Shown here: piece after piece, positions 23,939-34,766 of the stretch
Layout of the letters: the number at the start of each line of letters is the position of its first letter
How positions within the stretch are numbered: the first letter of the stretch is position 1
Assembly (NCBI RefSeq): GCF_030247185.1
Contig: NC_080570.1
Location: 160,926,882-160,990,881 of the forward strand
Reading direction: 5' to 3'
Length of the DNA stretch: 64,000 bases
DNA from: Malaya genurostris
Lineage: Eukaryota; Arthropoda; Insecta; Diptera; Culicidae
Translations under genes and position numbers: made by a program
The notes under the pieces: generated by a model
Told to the model about the DNA's origin: nothing
The model's input: the letters and a program-made list of their open reading frames with translations, nothing else
The model's database searches: none

Positions 23939-24612
23939 GGCGGGTGGGTAATGTCAGAGACATAACTGGATGTCGTGAATACGAAAACAACTGACATGTT
24001 CCTTAACATTTCCGAATATCAATTGTATGAATTATGCAAGCATTCCCCTTTTTTCACATTTTTCGCAAAAACAAAGAGAGCTTCACTTGATCTCGATTAC
24101 TGTGAATTTCACACAGCGAAAAGTGCACAAATCTAACCAAACTGTTCTTGATTTGCACTAAACTAAGGATAATTACGAACAACAAATTTTAATAGTTCTT
24201 TAGAAAACTTTTGAAGCCATTAGAACGGCTGATATTGTGTAATGCTCTCCACCGTTGTTTTTTTTCTCAATGCTAATGACTGGCAGCTGTGACGTAATCG
24301 CTCTTGTCGAAAGCGAAACTAGCTGTGCAGACGACACAAAACACATCTGCTCGCAGTGGCGATAGAATCCAAACTGATTCAATTTTTGTTAAGAGATTTC
24401 CTTTTATGTGATTTCGTTTGTAGCTTTCTCACTAATGGGCGGTCCTAACGGCTATAAAAATAGCAGCATACAGAAATTTAATGTCGATTATTTCATTTCG
24501 GATTTGCATAATTTATTGAAAGAAACTACCAATGTGCTGTAGGGATTCGTTTCTAGCATTCAGAAGGACCAAATTGAGGAACTCACTGCGATATTCACCA
24601 CTTTTCGGAACA
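23939..24612 (-). mobile_element. HINE-like element, variant C
   Basis: Begins with the family 3' end (hairpin AATGTCAGAGACAT, then ATGTCGTGAATACGA). Near 24480-24612 it carries text shared with 16290-16440 (e.g. 'catttcggatttgcata', 'agaaggaccaaattg'). It is interrupted at its 'cggaacattt' end by the 1.2-kb variant that follows. Confidence 0.5.
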
Positions 24613-24928
24613 TTTTGTCGTGAATACGACTTACTTCACTATGGAGTGCCTTTTCAAAATTAGCCATATGGAAGAATGGGCAGAACTTAATCGTGAATAT
24701 CTCGACTTGTATTAATGGTAGCAACATAATTCTTTCACCATTTCATCAAAAATATGATCAGGAATTTAGGATAATATTTTGAACAGCGTGAGATAACCAC
24801 AAACAACTCAAAAATTAAGTTTTCTCAAAATTTCAAAATAATGCGGAAAATTCTTTACTTTCGCTTGGGTTTTTCGCGCAAGGACGACGATTTTGAGGTA
24901 GTCAGGCACATATCTTCAACTGAATGCG

Positions 24929-24992
24929 TATAAAAGGGGAACCGTGGTGAAAATCGATCATTTCTTTTCGTGCGTTCGATGGGAGCAGACGT
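24929..24992 (+). promoter_or_regulatory. Core promoter: TATA box, Inr and DPE
   Basis: TATAAAAG at 24929, Inr TCATTT with the A at 24960 as +1 (a perfect TCAKTY match), TATA at -31, and AGACGT at +28 to +33 (24987-24992), a perfect RGWYVT downstream promoter element. The +18 to +27 segment CGATGGGAGC partly matches the MTE. The same three elements occur at 36659-36723 with one extra base between TATA and Inr. The spacing is the insect textbook arrangement. Confidence 0.7.
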
Positions 24993-25173
24993 CGTGGGAG
25001 TTAAACCTTCAACCAGCAGCGACGGAGAGAGCGCCTTCTGCGTGGTTAAAACCTCAAACGCTCAGGTAGCAACTTTCATTCGCTTGCTGGCCTTCAAGGC
25101 GAGCAGACTGCCATCGCGAGAGTTAAACCATCAGCGACGGAGAGAGCACCTGCCATCATTTGGTTTTCGGTAA
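24970..25173 (+). CDS. Short ORF just downstream of the repeat promoter
   Basis: 67 codons; the second Met (24979, MGADVVGV) lies 20 nt after the predicted start site. The corresponding frame in the 36.3-kb copy starts MEADVVGV (36710) and keeps STSS and FCVV before the two diverge by frame and length. I do not recognise the peptide. Retention of the first ~25 residues may reflect only recent copying. It may be untranslated leader. Confidence 0.2.
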   Translation: MRSMGADVVGVKPSTSSDGESAFCVVKTSNAQVATFIRLLAFKASRLPSRELNHQRRREHLPSFGFR

Positions 25174-25817
25174 TCATAACGAGAAGTTCAATTTTCAGAT
25201 TGTAGTTCCGCAATATAGGTTTAGAATTCGGAGCCTGCGTGCTGAAACTGGATTCTGGAACTGTATTCCGGAACTAATTTGAGTTTCGAAATTGCAATTC
25301 TAGAATTGAAACTGGATTCTGAGTCTGTTATTGGTTCTAAATTTAGTTCTTGAACTCAGGATCCAGTTCTTTATTCCAGACTTCTTCTATTCGGTTCTTT
25401 TTAGAACCATAATAATACTCCTAAAGAATTATGCGGAAATTTACTTTACTGTACTCTATAAAACCCATTCTGGTAGTCATGGCGAAAAATCGTCTTCATG
25501 TTTTAGAGCTTAGTTCTGGAATATGGGTTTAGAATTCAGAGTCTGCGTGCTGAACTAACTCAAATCGTCACCATTTTTTTATTATAAAGAACTATACTGC
25601 TTATTTCATAGTATTTAAGTGCGTTTCAGAATGTTTAATGTAACTAATCTGTAATTTAGTCTAGGCGCATCGTTTAAATTTCTAGTAATGAAAGAGGGGA
25701 AAGTTGCACAATTCAAACAATCGATGAACTACCAATTCGAATTCGGAAGCATAAATAAATCGTGTCATATTCGTATTCACGACATCCAGTTATGTCTCTG
25801 ACATTACACACCCGTAC

Positions 25818-27595
25818 TTTTTTAAATGTGAAATTCAATATTTAAGGTTTTCGTTCGATTTGGGTCGGCCCCAGGCTGTCACTGTGGCAATGATCTACTG
25901 CACCCAGCCGACTATGAGATCGGCTTTTTTCTTCAAATTTACCGGTGAAGTGTGCTGCAAAGCTTCCCAGGAAATCAGATGAGTGTTTTGAAACAGTTAA
26001 AATCATTACTTCCTTCTATAGAATATCTATAGAAATCACCGAAATGTCGTGGAAGTCTGTTGGCAATAAATCACAGTCGAAGTTTTCGAAGCTTTGAATC
26101 GTGCGAGTGCCAGAAAAAGAATCCAATCCCTTTTCGCTCTACCCAGCTAAACGTCAGCAGAACTTTTCTCTTGTGATATGTTCACAATTTATCGTTATTG
26201 GAACGATACTGAATCAGAATATGCGAAACACCAAAAAAGAAAAGGGGCGCACAAGTTTTCGCTTGCTTCCTCTATAAAACCGGATTTTTGTTTGGGGGAT
26301 CTTTCCATAAGAAAAACATTACGAGCTTACAGATTTTCATGATGTAATAAAAAAACATAAAACTGCAAGTGGCATAAACCAAAAACAGTTCACACTGTAA
26401 AAGTGGTCAGAAATGGGAAAACTTTTTTTTCTAATTTATTACCTTCAATTTAAAAGCTCATTCCTGGACAAAACTACTTCCTTGACTTTTCAGGGTTTAT
26501 CATTCATTTTTTTCTAAGACTGCTGAATATTTATTTAGCTAAATTTGAATGCGGTTGTCGCTTCCTGGCTGACAGAACACTAACAGAAAGAGAAAAGGCG
26601 TCTAATTGAATTTATACTTTCCAACGTATTCTGTTTGCTGGTAGAAGAGAGGTGTCACAGTAGTTTGATTGCCTCTGCTGTGGACAGAAAGAAAACCACC
26701 GGTTTGTATTTCGGGGAAGACGGAAGTTTCTTGAGCACTTTTTCTCCTGCATATTTTTTTTTGCTCTATTGCGTTGTGGGAAATTGCAATCATAAATTAT
26801 GACGAGCAAGATCGAAATGATAACTGTAGGGGGCGGAATTCTTTCCCGGGATACTGCGGAGGACAGATTTATTAGGAGCAAATTACCTGTCTAATCTCGA
26901 GCAAGGTGGTGGGGTGCTTTCCGGTGAATTTATGTATGGATTACAGCACACACACAGAACATGTTTCAAAGAAAATATTCAGCATTAACTGGTAAATTTG
27001 CAAAACAAAATTTCTCACAATTGTAGCAAAAAATTACACTGCAAAACTAATTAGCTCCCGAGAACAAGATTTTTTTTAGTTTAACTCTTGAGATATAAAA
27101 TGAGTGCTATGGCAGAGCAATGTGTTTTTAATCAACTCTTAGAAGACCTTCAAACATCTGTAAATTTTTTCTAAGGATTCTAAGGATAACATTTGAAGCA
27201 TTGATCAGTCCTTTGCAACACAGTTCTTGCTTTGGGACCAGTATGTATTGCTCGCTGTTTTAAACCATTTTGTTCATATTGAAGCTCTATTTATCGATAA
27301 CTCTGTAGCGAAACACTAATCGAAATAAAGTTATATCGGTTCATAAGCTCTTTGAATTGGCCTGGAGATTTCGTTGACAAGTCCCACTTGGTTGTTTCGA
27401 GAGAAAAAAGTAGAATAATTAGCCTAAAAGTACTTGGTTTGGCAGGCGATCGGGGGGTGCGGCAAATTCAGCAAACCGTACATTACGACCGGCACCATCA
27501 ACGGTCGAATATAGGAAGTAGAATGTCTTCAAAAGCACCGGTTATCCGGTCTCACGAAGGTGACATAGTTTTGGTTGAATCTGGCATCGTGCCGT
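25818..27595. other. Intergenic, no gene recognised
   Basis: AT-rich, with only short frames. 27352-27639 has a frame in somewhat GC-richer DNA with no recognisable domain; its 3' part is inside the 136-bp direct repeat described next. Confidence 0.45.
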
Positions 27596-27731
27596 TACGT
27601 GAAACCGGTGACGGTGGCCGCCAGAACTTCGTCCAATAGAATATTTCTGGACGATCATAAATGGGAAGGACCTTTCTCACACTTGGGTGACGGTTTTATA
27701 GTCGTGAATACGACTTACTTTACTATGGGGT
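27596..27731 (+). repeat. Left copy of the 136-bp direct repeat flanking a LINE
   Basis: Runs from TACGTGAAACC to CTATGGGGT and recurs at 29719-29854 with one difference (27700 A, 29823 T). Its last 31 bp are the 5' end of a HINE-like element whose continuation is found only after the right copy. Confidence 0.85.
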
Positions 27732-29718
27732 TTTTTTGGCTGCTCGGCCATCCATGGAAGTTGACCATCAATGTCAACTTTCCCTCTCTGAGCAGCCTAG
27801 ATAGCCGTGTAGTGTCGGTAGCGGTTTCCCAACTGGCTAAGAATAACGCTACGGTCCACCTGTACCGATGGTATAAGTCCACCAAACAGGTAAGCCGTGT
27901 GGCATCCGGCGGAATTATTTTTTACCAAGAATTGATCCACTGGTTTCCTGTTCCATGTCGTAAAAGGCCACAAAAATAGGAACTCCTAAGTCAAGGTGTA
28001 TTTCCGTGCCGATGGCTGAATGGCTGTAGGAGGTTAAACATTGCAGTCGTGAACGGAATATCTTGGGTTTTTCCCTTACTGGATACACGCAATGCTTAGC
28101 AATCAACTTCTTTGATCATCGCTTCGGCAGGCCAGAGATTAGAAAGCTGAGTGTCTGTTGGTGTCCTCAAGGTGGTGTACTATCCCCACTTTTATGGAAC
28201 CTAGTCGCTGATAGTTTGTTAAGGAAACTTAATAACCTTGGATTTCCGACTTATGGTTTTGCCGACGATTATCATATATTGATGACCGGTATAAGCATTA
28301 ACACTCTCTTTGATTTAATGCAGCAAGCCCTGCGATCTGTTGAACAATGGTGTTGTCAGGTTTGGATTATCTGTAAATCCGGGCAAAACATCAATGGTGC
28401 TTTTCACTCATCGTAGGATAATTACAGGAGCTCGTCCGTTGCAGTTCTTTGGTTCAGGGGTCACTGTGGTCGATCAAGTTAAATACGTCGGGGTTATTCT
28501 TGACTCAAAACTGAATTGGTCTGCTCACATTGACTTCAGGATTGAAGGAGCTTGCATGGCTTTCGGCCAATGCAGACGAGCTTTTAGAAAATCATGGGGA
28601 CTCAAACCCAGATATATTCATTGGATCTACACAACTATCGTTAGACCAATTTTAGCATATGGTTGTCTTGTATGGTGGCAGAAAGGAGAAGTCGCGACAG
28701 TTCAGTAGAAGCTAAATCATCTCCAAAGGATGGTCCTAATGGCGATGACAGGAGCATTCACGACAACTCCTAATGCTGCTCTAGAGGCGCTACTGTGTAT
28801 TAAACCACTACATGTGTTCCTAAAACAAGAAGCATTATCTTGTGCATACCGTCTTACTGGCGCAGCTTGCAAACTTGCGCTCAGACAAAAGCATTTCTAC
28901 CAGATTTAAATCTGAAAATGTCAAAGTGTCTACTGCATTTCTCCAAGTATCATTGCAGTATTCTGGTCAGAGCTCTGACTGGACAATGCAAACTCAATTA
29001 TCACATGGCTACTATTCAACGTGCTGAGTATTATTCGTGTGATTTGTGTGAATGCGATTATGGTACTTCATATCATCTGATATGTAACTGTCCCGCATTG
29101 ACGCAGCTACGTATCCGGGTTTTTGGTTCTCCATACATGGTTGAGTCTGTGTATGCGGAGCTAAAATTGAAGGATATTCTCTCGTTTCTCACCCAATGTG
29201 ATAAGGAGCTATAGTCAGAAGGGTTCATCGTTCTTCCTGGAGTGAATGAATCCCTTCTGTATTCACCTTAAATAGGGTTTAGCAGATTGTTTGGCATCCT
29301 TTGGGGGGTACCGAATTTACTTCTGCTCGTACATACTGCGAGTCGTTCTGCATTCTTCCGAGAATGGTGTCGCTTTTGTAAGATCTCTAAATTCTCTCGG
29401 GGGTTGGAGGTTTTATTAACAGCAGACTGTTCGGGACCTCGTAGAGGTTCAGAATTTCCTTCTGCTTCCACTAAATGTGATCCTCAGCAGATTGTTCAGC
29501 ATCCCTTAGGGGTGCAGAATTTACTTCTGCTTTTATGTGTTTTTGTGTCGTCAATTTTTCCCATCTTCCTAGTCCAACCCTTACCATTTCCTTTCAATCC
29601 TTCCCTCTTATATATCGGGAAAATGATGCTAAAAACAAATTGATGGCAAGGCACAAATCTCCAAATATCAAGGGGAACGTGCCATTTGAGCCAATTTGTT
29701 CTGATTCCTGATTCCTGA
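27732..29718 (+). mobile_element. LOA/R1-type LINE copy, internally deleted
   Basis: Lies exactly between the two 136-bp direct repeats. It begins with non-coding 5' text, has a shortened reverse transcriptase (28063-28840) and the C-terminal zinc-binding segment (28840-29214). A long 3' UTR containing 'cagattgttcggcatcc'-type repeats (29280, 29420, 29490) follows, ending in a short tandem TGATTCC. Endonuclease, part of RT and the expected RNase H segment are absent or unreadable. A 3' scrap of the family is at 14462-14660 and a 5' scrap at 9765-9860. Confidence 0.75.
28063..29214 (+). pseudogene. LOA/R1-type reverse transcriptase and C-terminal domain, broken
   Basis: The first frame (28063-28416) has CPQGGVLSPLLWNLVADSLL and YGFADDYHI (the catalytic Asp pair). 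It shifts near 28345 to a second frame (28340-28708) with VNPGKTSMVLFT, YVGVILDSKLNW and RPILAYGCLVWWQ. A stop at 28708 is followed by KLNHLQRMVLMAMTGAF-type text in the same family. A further shift leads to 28840-29214 with LVRALTGQCKLNYHM and CDLCECDYGTSYHLICNCP, a Cys/His cluster typical of this group's C-terminus. RNase H text expected before it is missing. Several frame breaks make it inactive. Confidence 0.75.
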
Positions 29719-29854
29719 TACGTGAAACCGGTGACGGTGGCCGCCAGAACTTCGTCCAATAGAATATTTCTGGACGATCATAAATGGGAAGGACCTTTCT
29801 CACACTTGGGTGACGGTTTTATTGTCGTGAATACGACTTACTTTACTATGGGGT
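29719..29854 (+). repeat. Right copy of the 136-bp direct repeat
   Basis: Near-identical to 27596-27731. Here the HINE-like end continues into the rest of that element (29855 onward), which shows that the LINE inserted inside it. Confidence 0.85.
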
Positions 29855-30321
29855 GCCTTTTCAAAATTTACCCTCTGAGAGAGTGATAAGTTTTTGATCG
29901 TGAATATCTTTTGTTGTATCTAATGAATCAACAAAATTTTTGCTACATGCCATCGGAAATATGATCACAATTTTATGATAAAATTTTCAGTTGTGTGACA
30001 TAATCTTAAATAATTCAAAACTAAACTTTTCTGAAATGTTTGGTATAAACGAGTATCAAAGAGGATAATTCATAAGCCGCGTTCGCCTTTCTCGTATTTT
30101 GAAAGCTCATAGCTCAGTGATCTGTGGAAGGATTTATATAATCTAACTACCAATAGAATCGAAATTTTTCAATTTAAACGTGTATAGCAAAAGCATTGAA
30201 GTATTTCAATAGTACACTATTGAAAAACCTATCTCATTTGACCCATGTCAACACCAGCCAATCAGAACGCGTTCTAAGGAAGAGAAGAAAATAGCTGCTG
30301 CTGTACAACAAATCGTTCGAG
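29824..30321 (+). mobile_element. HINE-like element, variant B
   Basis: The 5' end GTCGTGAATACGACTTAC is intact. The body matches 23425-23931 in reverse orientation. It is cut at 'cgagaaaa' by the 3' end of a minus-strand family member (30328). Confidence 0.6.
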
Positions 30322-31308
30322 AAAAAAGTACGGGTGTGTAATGTCAGAGACATAACTGGATGTCGTGAATACGAATATGACACGCTTTATTTATGCTTCC
30401 GAATTCGAATTGATAGTTCATCGATTGTTTGAATTGTGCAACTTTCCCCTCTTTCATTACTAGAAATTCAAACGATGCGCCTAGACTAAATTACAGATTA
30501 GACTCTGAATTCAAAACCCATATTCCAGAACTATGCTCTAAAACATGAAGACGATTTTTCGCCATGACTACCAGAATGGGTTTTATAGAGTACAGTAAAG
30601 TAAATTTCCGCATAATTCTTTAGGAGTATTATTATGGTTCTAAAAAGAACCGAATAGAAGAAGTCTGGAATAAAGAACTGGATCCTGAGTTCAAGAACAA
30701 AATTTAGAACCAATAACAGACTCAGAATCCAGTTTCAATTCTAGAATTGCAATTTCGAAACTCAAATTAGTTCCGGAATACAGTTCCAGAATCCAGTTTC
30801 AGCACGCAGGCTCTGAATTCTAAACCTATATTGCGGAACTAAAATCTGAAAATTGAACTTCTCGTTATGATTACCGAAAACCAAATGATGACAGGTGCTC
30901 TCTCCGTCGCTGATGGTTTAACTCTCGCGATGGCAGTCTGCTCGCCTTGAAGGCCAGCAAGCGAATGAAAGTTGCTACCTGAGCGTTTCAGGTTTTAACC
31001 ACGCAAAAGGCGCTCTCTCCGTCGCTGCTGGTTGATGGTTTAACTCCCACGACGTCTGCTCCCATCGAACGCACGAAAAGAAATGATCGATTTTCATTGC
31101 ATAAATATCTGTTTATTAATCTTATTTTTGTGTATTACATCAACATTTTACAGTACAAGTGTTTTGACCCTTTGGCCTTTCATCTTTGTTGTTAATACGA
31201 TTCGTTATTAATATTAGGTGTTTTAGTTACTCTTGTTTTACATACTAATGTTTAATCATAATATATATTTTAATTATTTATAAAATGTCTACCTACTTAT
31301 AACTATCC

Positions 31309-33977
31309 CTAACCTAATACGTACAAATTTTGAATTATTTGTATTTCAGAGATTGAGCACCTCTCTTCAAATTTCGTGCAGTATTGTTCGAATTTTTGTT
31401 CTAGTATATCCAGTAAGGCCATCTCATGTACTTCACTAGTCCTTGTCCAAGGGGGTAGATTTAGAATCATCTTTAAGATCTTACTTTGAATGCGTTGAAG
31501 CCTAAGTTTGTGTGTTCGTGCACAACCCCGCCAAACAGGGACTGCGTATTCAATTGCGGGGTAGATGATTTGTTTATAGACAGCCATCTGATTCTTCAGG
31601 CATAGTTTAGATGTTCTACAAATCAGCGGATACAAAGACCTGATGAGTATGCTACATTTTTGAACGATTTTGTCAACATGTGACCTGAATATCAGATGTC
31701 TGTCAAAGGTGAGTCCTAGATAGATAACTTCATCGGACCATTGAATGACCTCATCACCGAATCGTATTCTGCATTCGTCTGATGGAACAAGTTTTGGAGA
31801 TCTTGAATGTGGAAACAAGATGACCTGAGTTTTTGCTGCATTGATCACAATTTTCCAGCTTGTAAAATATTCCGTTAAAGCGTCCAGACCTGTCTGTAGT
31901 TTATTTTTCAGAGCATTAATGACACGGTCTTTGTAAAGAATGGCAGTATCATCAGCAAATTGTGACAGAACACCACCACCCGGAAGAGGTGGGATGTCTG
32001 ATGTAAAAATGTTGTATAGAATGGGACCTAGGATACTTCCCTGGGGTACACCAGCAGGAATAGTAAATCTTTCTGAAAGTGCATTATTCAGAGAAACCTG
32101 GAATGCTCTATCTGCAAGATAATTTTTGATAATTTTAAAAGATACATGGGAAAATTATACCGATGCAGTTTGAACACCAGTCCATCGTGCCACACATTAT
32201 CGAATGCCTTTTCAATATCCAATATTGCCATGGCAGTAGTTTTGGACACTGATTTGTTTTGCTGGATGACGTTAACCCTTGTGAGTTGGTGGATGGTGGA
32301 TCTTCCCTTCCGGAACCCAAACTGTTCTTCCAGAAATATGTCCTGTTCATCTGCGAAAGCAAGAATTCGCCTTTGTATTGACTTTTCAAACAGCTTGGAT
32401 AGGGCAGAGAGTAAGCTGATGGGCCGATAGCTCTTGGAAAAGGAAGGATCTTTCCCCGGTTTCAAAACTGGGATAACTTTAGCTAACTTCCACATTGAAG
32501 GGAAGTAACCAAGCTCCCAGCACCTGTTAAAAATTTTAGCTAAGAAGACAAATGAGCGAATACTCAAATGTTTCAGCTCAATGTTGAATGTGTTGTCGAA
32601 ACCGGGGGCCTTCATATTTTTGGATTTGTTCACAATAGCCATCAGCTCATTCGCAGTGACTCTACTTTCCTCAGGAACCAAGCTGTCTGATTGGTCAACC
32701 TCAGCTACGCTATCAGCAACGGCTCTTTCATGTGGACTAACAATGTTGAGTCCTAAATTGTGAGAACACACAAACTGCTGGCCTAGCGCATTTGCCTTCT
32801 CTACTGGTGTGATTAAAGGTATTCCTCCATCTGCGTCCTGGGCTGACATCAGAGGAGGAATAGGCTTCGGGTTTTTCTTAAGCACCTTCGTTAAGGACCA
32901 GAAGGGCTTTGAATGTGGGAGAATTTCTCGAAGCTTTTGCTGGAAGTTCCTGTTGCGAAGCTCAGATATCCTTTCCTGGATTATCCTAGTTAAGTTGTTA
33001 TAAGAAGTCTTCCTATCTAGGATGCCAGTTCGTTGATACTGTCTCCGGTAGATATTCCGAAGTCGGATGAGTTTCTTGGTGACACTGTCGATTTGAAGAG
33101 AGGAACTCGGCATATGTTGTACTGGAACCGTCCTATCACGAGCGACTGTGATTGAATGCTGGAAGGAAGATATGGCCGCATCGATTTCCATCGGGGAATC
33201 AAGTGGCAGATCGATATTAATATGTTGGTCGGCGATTTGTTGAAATTGGACCCAATCGGTGCGATAATAGTTCCTCCGAGGTTGAATAGGCACTGTTTCT
33301 GGTGAAGATCCCAACGTCAATATTACTGGAAAGTGGACGGAAGAGAGCTCGTTGAAGACAACCGGAGAGCTGTCTATGGCGATGTTGCTGATGAATATAT
33401 CCAAAATGGAATGAACTCCCAATCTGGAAAGTCGCGTTGGTTGATCCGGAGCGAAGATGTTGTATTGTCCAGCTTCGTAATCTTCGGCAAGTACGAATCC
33501 GTTTCGATTCTGTCTTCTGTTTCCCCACAGCTCATGCCGTGCGTTCAGGTCCCCAGCAATGATGAATTTGTTCTGCCGTCGAGTGAGCATAACCAGATCT
33601 CGCTTCAATGATGCATACGTACCATCTCGAAGATTTGTTTGTTTAGGGCAGTACGCTGCAATGATGATGATGGGTCCCATCGTCGTTGTAATCTCAATTC
33701 CGATGGTTTCTATGAGTTGCAATTTAAAGGCTGACAGAAGCCTGTGCTGAATGGATCGTTTAATGGCAATGGCAACTCCCCCTCCTCTGGTAGTTGCCCT
33801 GTCGAGCCTGTGAATCCTGTAATTGGAAATAAAAATAGAAATTTCAGGTTTAAGATGAGTTTCAGTTAAAATAGCAATATCGGCATTCTTCTCTTGAAGA
33901 AAGTCGGACAATTCAGCAGTTTTGCTCCTGAGTGAGCAAGCATTCCAATTTACTATAACCAACTCATTATATTGCAT
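31309..33977 (-). pseudogene. LINE ORF2: endonuclease and reverse transcriptase, one frameshift
   Basis: Starts at ATG 33977. The apurinic-type endonuclease occupies residues 1 to about 220, with NWNACSLRSK, TETHLKPE (catalytic Glu), AGDLNARHELWG and a later SSVHFPV (S-x-H-x-P). Reverse transcriptase follows from about residue 470: KVIPVLKPGKDP, YRPISLLSALSKLFEK, EQFGFRKGRSTIHQL, MAILDIEKAFDNVW (first Asp). Frame 1 is lost near 32120 by an apparent one-base deletion in a T/A run; the next frame runs open to the stop at 31309. It carries VPQGSILGPILYNIF, QFADDTAIL (Asp pair) and the C-terminal WRGCARTHKLRLQRIQSKIL. The domain order is that of jockey-clade elements. Except for the shift it looks intact and young. 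Confidence 0.85.
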
Positions 33978-34731
33978 ATTCGATGATGAATTTGCCTAAG
34001 GCGTTGATTTGCTCTAACCGCGTTCTGCAGTTTCGTAGTTTTGTTGTCATTGTTTCAAAAATGACGATCAGTTGTTCAGCAGAGAATAAATCACCAGAGT
34101 CATCCTTTGCTTGTGGTTGATTATTGCCCCATCCAGGAGGGATTCTTGAGGAAGATTCTTTTTGAGATCCAGCGGCTGAAGTCTTTGGATTGCTGCGAGG
34201 AAGTGGCGGCAAATTCGGAATATCCCTCTTCGGTGGGAGCCGTGGGAAATTAACTTCATCCTTCTGTGGAACATTCTTGCGCGTTGATTGTTTGCGGGAC
34301 GCCTGTTGTCGAATTTTTGTGAACTCAGCGCGTTTGGGACACGATTTGCTAGTAGATGGATGGTCGCCATCACAGTTCACACATTTTACAGCGATGTCAT
34401 CTAGTAGGCAATCGTTGGTATTGTGTGGTTCGGCACATTTCCCGCACCGACTTTTCATGTGGCAATTCCTCGCTCCATGGCCGTAGTTCAAACAGTTCGT
34501 GCACTGTGTGACATCCCGATGTACCGGTTTATACTTTTGCCATTCGATGATTATGTGAAATAACGATTTAATCGTTTTCAGTTGACTCATGGTGATGGAG
34601 CCCTTCTCCAGATGAATCAGGTACAGTTGATCTCTAAACTTTTTGTCCGTATTATGGCGCTTCATTTTAAATACCATCAAAGGCTTTAGTCCAGCCTCCG
34701 ACAGTGCCTGCTTTAGTTCGGCTTCCATCAT
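33967..34731 (-). CDS. LINE ORF1: zinc-knuckle (gag-like) nucleic-acid-binding protein, 5'-truncated
   Basis: ORF1 proteins of this group bind element RNA. The open frame extends through the LINE boundary to 34755, but the first ATG inside the element is at 34731 (MMEAELKQAL). From there the text fits the end of a PRE_C2HC-type domain, then three Cys/His knuckles: CTNCLNYGHGARNC, CGKCAEPHNTNDC and CVNCDGDHPSTSKSC. A basic, Pro/Ser-rich segment and a helical C-terminus follow. It ends at TAA 33967 and overlaps the ORF2 start by 11 nt. The N-terminal part expected in jockey ORF1 is lost. The repeat's TATA/Inr lies immediately upstream in the same orientation, which could permit transcription. 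Confidence 0.8.
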   Translation of the reverse strand: MMEAELKQALSEAGLKPLMVFKMKRHNTDKKFRDQLYLIHLEKGSITMSQLKTIKSLFHIIIEWQKYKPVHRDVTQCTNCLNYGHGARNCHMKSRCGKCAEPHNTNDCLLDDIAVKCVNCDGDHPSTSKSCPKRAEFTKIRQQASRKQSTRKNVPQKDEVNFPRLPPKRDIPNLPPLPRSNPKTSAAGSQKESSSRIPPGWGNNQPQAKDDSGDLFSAEQLIVIFETMTTKLRNCRTRLEQINALGKFIIEYAI

Positions 34732-34751
34732 GTCGGGATGATCGATTTTCA

Positions 34752-34766
34752 CCACGGTTCCCCTTT
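34752..34766 (-). promoter_or_regulatory. Captured TATA box upstream of the LINE 5' end
   Basis: On the minus strand TATAAAAGGGGAACC (34766 down to 34752) is followed by the 14-bp target duplication containing the initiator CGATCAT, and the LINE starts two bases after the predicted +1. The DPE that follows the initiator in uninterrupted copies is displaced to the far side of the LINE (near 31055). Confidence 0.6.

Larger units (their letters stand above)
24617..25817 (+). mobile_element. HINE-like element, 1.2-kb promoter-bearing variant
   Basis: The 5' end GTCGTGAATACGACTTAC is preceded by TTTT. The 3' end has the inverted subterminal motif TCGTATTCACGAC, an ATGTC/GACAT hairpin and CACCCGTAC followed by TTTTTT. 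Inside are a full core promoter (24929-24992), a short frame starting at 24970 or 24979, a region of degenerate 'gttctggaactg'-type repeats (25190-25560), and AATAAA at 25754-25759 shortly before the 3' end. It therefore looks like a self-contained transcription unit with no recognisable protein. Other copies: 30328-35082 (minus, interrupted), 36347-37334, and a decayed one near 46110-46740. Confidence 0.6.
31083..34751 (-). mobile_element. Jockey-type LINE with 14-bp target duplications
   Basis: Element 31097-34737, flanked by the perfect 14-bp direct repeat ATGATCGATTTTCA (31083-31096 and 34738-34751). The 5' end on the minus strand is inside ORF1, so it is 5'-truncated. The 3' UTR (31308 down to 31097) ends AATAAACAGATATTTATGCA without a clear polyA run. 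It carries ORF1 and an almost complete ORF2 with one frameshift. Confidence 0.85.

Noticed and set aside
24617..25817. Solo LTR of an LTR retrotransposon (promoter plus polyA signal)
   Set aside because: Ends are not TG...CA, no 4-6-bp target duplication is visible, and inverted subterminal motifs plus a 3' hairpin fit a Helentron-like element better.
27575..27979. 134-codon frame at the start of the LOA-type LINE
   Set aside because: It spans the duplicated flank and the LINE 5' region and has no domain; the reading frame is not preserved in the related fragment at 9765-9860.
31940..33750. Plus-strand frames opposite the LINE ORF2
   Set aside because: Antisense shadows of the minus-strand coding sequence, without motifs.
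33967..34755. GTG at 34755 as the ORF1 start
   Set aside because: It lies in the flanking repeat, outside the LINE, and GTG starts are not expected in eukaryotes; the first element-encoded ATG is at 34731.
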